From Pinguiococcus pyrenoidosus (Eukaryota; Sar; Pinguiophyceae; Pinguiochrysidales; Pinguiochrysidaceae), in the NCBI GenBank assembly GCA_019677205.1, contig JAAMXY010001049.1, positions 1 to 64,000 of the forward strand: 64,000 nucleotides of DNA, written 5' to 3'. This document shows positions 62,522 through 64,000 of this stretch, piece by piece; the first letter of the stretch is position 1, and the number at the start of each line of letters is the position of its first letter. Below the pieces are notes generated by a model that was not told the origin of the DNA, searched no databases, and saw only the letters and a list, made by a program, of their open reading frames with translations. A program made the translations under genes and the position numbers.

Positions 62522-63830
62522 TCAGAAGCGCCTGTATTGCAGAAAATGCTGCAGGTCTGGGATCGCCAGTTGGGGCAGTAATGGGACGCTCAACAACGGA
62601 GTCGGCTGCCGCGTTCGTACCGTCATTTGTGACGCCAGGTCACTCGAGCTCTCAATCACCCTCGATCTCGACCTTTTCTGACCTACTCTAGCGTCTCTGC
62701 GCTCTTTGCAGGCCTTTTTGGTGCACTTTCGACAACAGATCTTGCCGCAGAATTCGCATCGAGCGTACTTTGCCAAAGGACAAGGCTGCACACCGCATGT
62801 ACAGGTGTGTTCGCAACGCTCAAAAGCTTTCTCCAACTGCTCATGGACTTCCTTCTTTTTTGCAGCCCTCGAAGTTTTTTGGTGCTCTTCTTCGACGGCC
62901 TTGGCTTCGACCTGCGCAGCCGCCTTTGCGAGCTCACGAAGGGTCTGCGAACCATAGCTGTGTCGAACTCGGCGTTTCTTCCTGCGCGACTTCTCCTGTT
63001 CCGTCTCTTCAACGTCTACTAGTCCGGCTTCATCTGGTAGCAGGGGGATCTCCTTGAGCTTTGCGATGATGTTCTGAGCTGTCTTGCATTTCTCTCTCCA
63101 GAATGCCACGGAGCCCTTGCGAAGATCCACCGGCGAAAGGACCTCCGTTGCTACCCTCTGCAAGGCTTGCTCTGGAGTCGGAGCTCTCACGATGAAGCTT
63201 GTTCGGTTCACATTCTGAGGCTTGAGGCCGCCAGATTCAAGCCCAACCAGTCGAAAGGACTCGCGACGATCGAGCGGACTAGCCCACCACGGCCAAATGG
63301 TGAGGACGACGTCGATGAAGTCCTTCAGAGAGAGGGCCTTCTCGCCATTTCGTTTCTTCCAGCGCTTGACTTCGGTGTGGTAGGCCTTGTGAAGCATGCG
63401 ATTATACTGATCCAAGGCCTGAAGGAAGGCACTAGTGTTCGGAGGCTCAAAGTGTAAGCGAATACCTCTCCGGAGGCAAAACTGCTTCGTCGCCTCGTCA
63501 TGATGAGACTCGTGGTTGTCGAGGCAAATCACCACTGGCCGCGGGATTTCGCGTTCTTCGAGCTCTTTGTCCAACATCTGCATCCGTTTGAAAAAGGTCT
63601 CTGAAGTCTGAATGTCTCTCTCAGTCGTACTAAGCAAGGAGAAAAATGAGCACTTCATCCTCTCTTCGATGGAGTTGTCGTACTCCATGGTCCTCTCAGA
63701 GGAAATCAGCTCTGTGTCCACTGTCTGGCGCGCCACTATCAGATGGACGCCGTATTGAAATCCATCCAATCCCCAGCGTCGTAAGGGGGAAACCGTAACG
63801 CCGCATGGCCCTCGTAGGCGGTGGCGAAAC
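62522..63830 (-). mobile_element. pogo/Tigger-like transposase, DDE part with Cys-rich tail
   Basis: On the minus strand, an open frame of over 400 aa. It carries the DDE superfamily endonuclease core: RRWGLDGFQYGVHLIVARQT, VVICLDNHESHHDEATKQFC (second Asp with the DNH-S motif) and FEPPNTSAFLQALDQYNRML (third Asp). A Cys-rich zinc-like tail follows: CTCGVQPCPLAKYARCEFCG then CCRKCTKKACKE. The N-terminal HTH should lie above 63830, at or beyond the window edge. The preceding stretch (63739-63948) is open in another frame (DERAILDLGFATAYEGHAA) and ends in a TGA; an intron with acceptor gatttag| near 63836 or a frameshift would connect the two. Probably an inactive or edge-truncated copy. Confidence 0.8.
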
Positions 63831-64000
63831 CTAAATCAAGAATAGCGCGTTCATCCTGCGCGATCGTCTCCTCGGAAGGTGTTGACAGCGGCCCGTCGGG
63901 ATAAAATCCTTCGAACTCCTTGCGTAAGCCCACCACCGCAGATGGCAACGCGACAGAATCTGATTACTGACGGAGTGGACGTCAAGATCCGTCGTACTCG

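Overview
The window is nuclear DNA of a eukaryotic microbe, very probably a photosynthetic protist with a secondary red plastid (stramenopile-like; this is inference). Genes lie on both strands, are split by short GT-AG introns (about 45-500 nt) and are packed tightly, often tail to tail. Two predicted proteins (30604-31650 and 45344-46432) start with a signal peptide followed by a phenylalanine near the cleavage site (SF-HAP, GF-VPA), as in bipartite plastid leaders of algae with red secondary plastids. Nothing prokaryotic is seen: no operons, no Shine-Dalgarno pattern, and the tRNA has a Pol III-type T-run. The species cannot be named from the sequence alone.

Layout. 0.6-2.5 kb: a putative transcription factor with a GATA-like zinc motif and an AP2 domain carrying an 18-nt minisatellite. 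2.7-3.9: fructose-1,6-bisphosphatase. 4.4-5.6: tail-anchored protein. 6.4-10.1: large bZIP factor. 10.6-11.4: eIF4E-like protein. 11.7-13.2: ARM-like protein. 13.4-14.3: N-myristoylated protein. 14.7-16.1: Rab geranylgeranyl transferase alpha. 16.2-17.7: MyTH4-RhoGAP. 17.9-18.6: PH-like protein. 19.4-19.7: SH3 protein. 20.3-21.5: AKTIP-like E2 variant. 21.7-27.2: a very long intronless chromatin protein with RFTS-, Tudor/chromo- and WHIM-like parts. 28.2-29.9: DUF4116 repeat protein. 30.6-31.7: plastid DprA/SLOG-like protein. 32.3-35.4: PH-transmembrane-SEC14 protein. 35.6-38.4: STRA6-like membrane protein. 38.9-39.7: SpoU methyltransferase, overlapping tail to tail with the NEDD8 E1 subunit NAE1 (39.6-41.6). 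41.9: tRNA-Arg(ACG). 42.1-45.2: Nop14. 45.3-46.4: plastid protein. 47.1-47.6: DUF1294. 47.7-48.0: ubiquitin-like protein. 48.3-50.0: SF3B2. 50.4-51.0: small heat shock protein. 51.6-52.4: glutathione peroxidase with an in-frame UGA. 53.2-54.0: Mpv17/PMP22. 54.8-56.8: secreted EGF-like protein. 57.2-57.8: CREST-type membrane protein. 58.1-60.1: acidic coiled-coil protein. 60.4-60.8: small membrane protein. 61.3-64.0: remains of pogo/Tigger-like DNA transposons in an AT-richer stretch.

The genes do not form one pathway. They are mostly housekeeping functions (splicing, ribosome biogenesis, neddylation, Rab prenylation, gluconeogenesis/Calvin cycle, redox defence) mixed with lineage-specific families. 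The strongest hidden signal is the UGA codon at 51977-51979: read as selenocysteine it restores a full-length glutathione peroxidase with its active-site tetrad. Exon borders were placed by eye from GT/AG sites, reading-frame continuity and family motifs. Phases were checked arithmetically for most genes, but no transcript was available.
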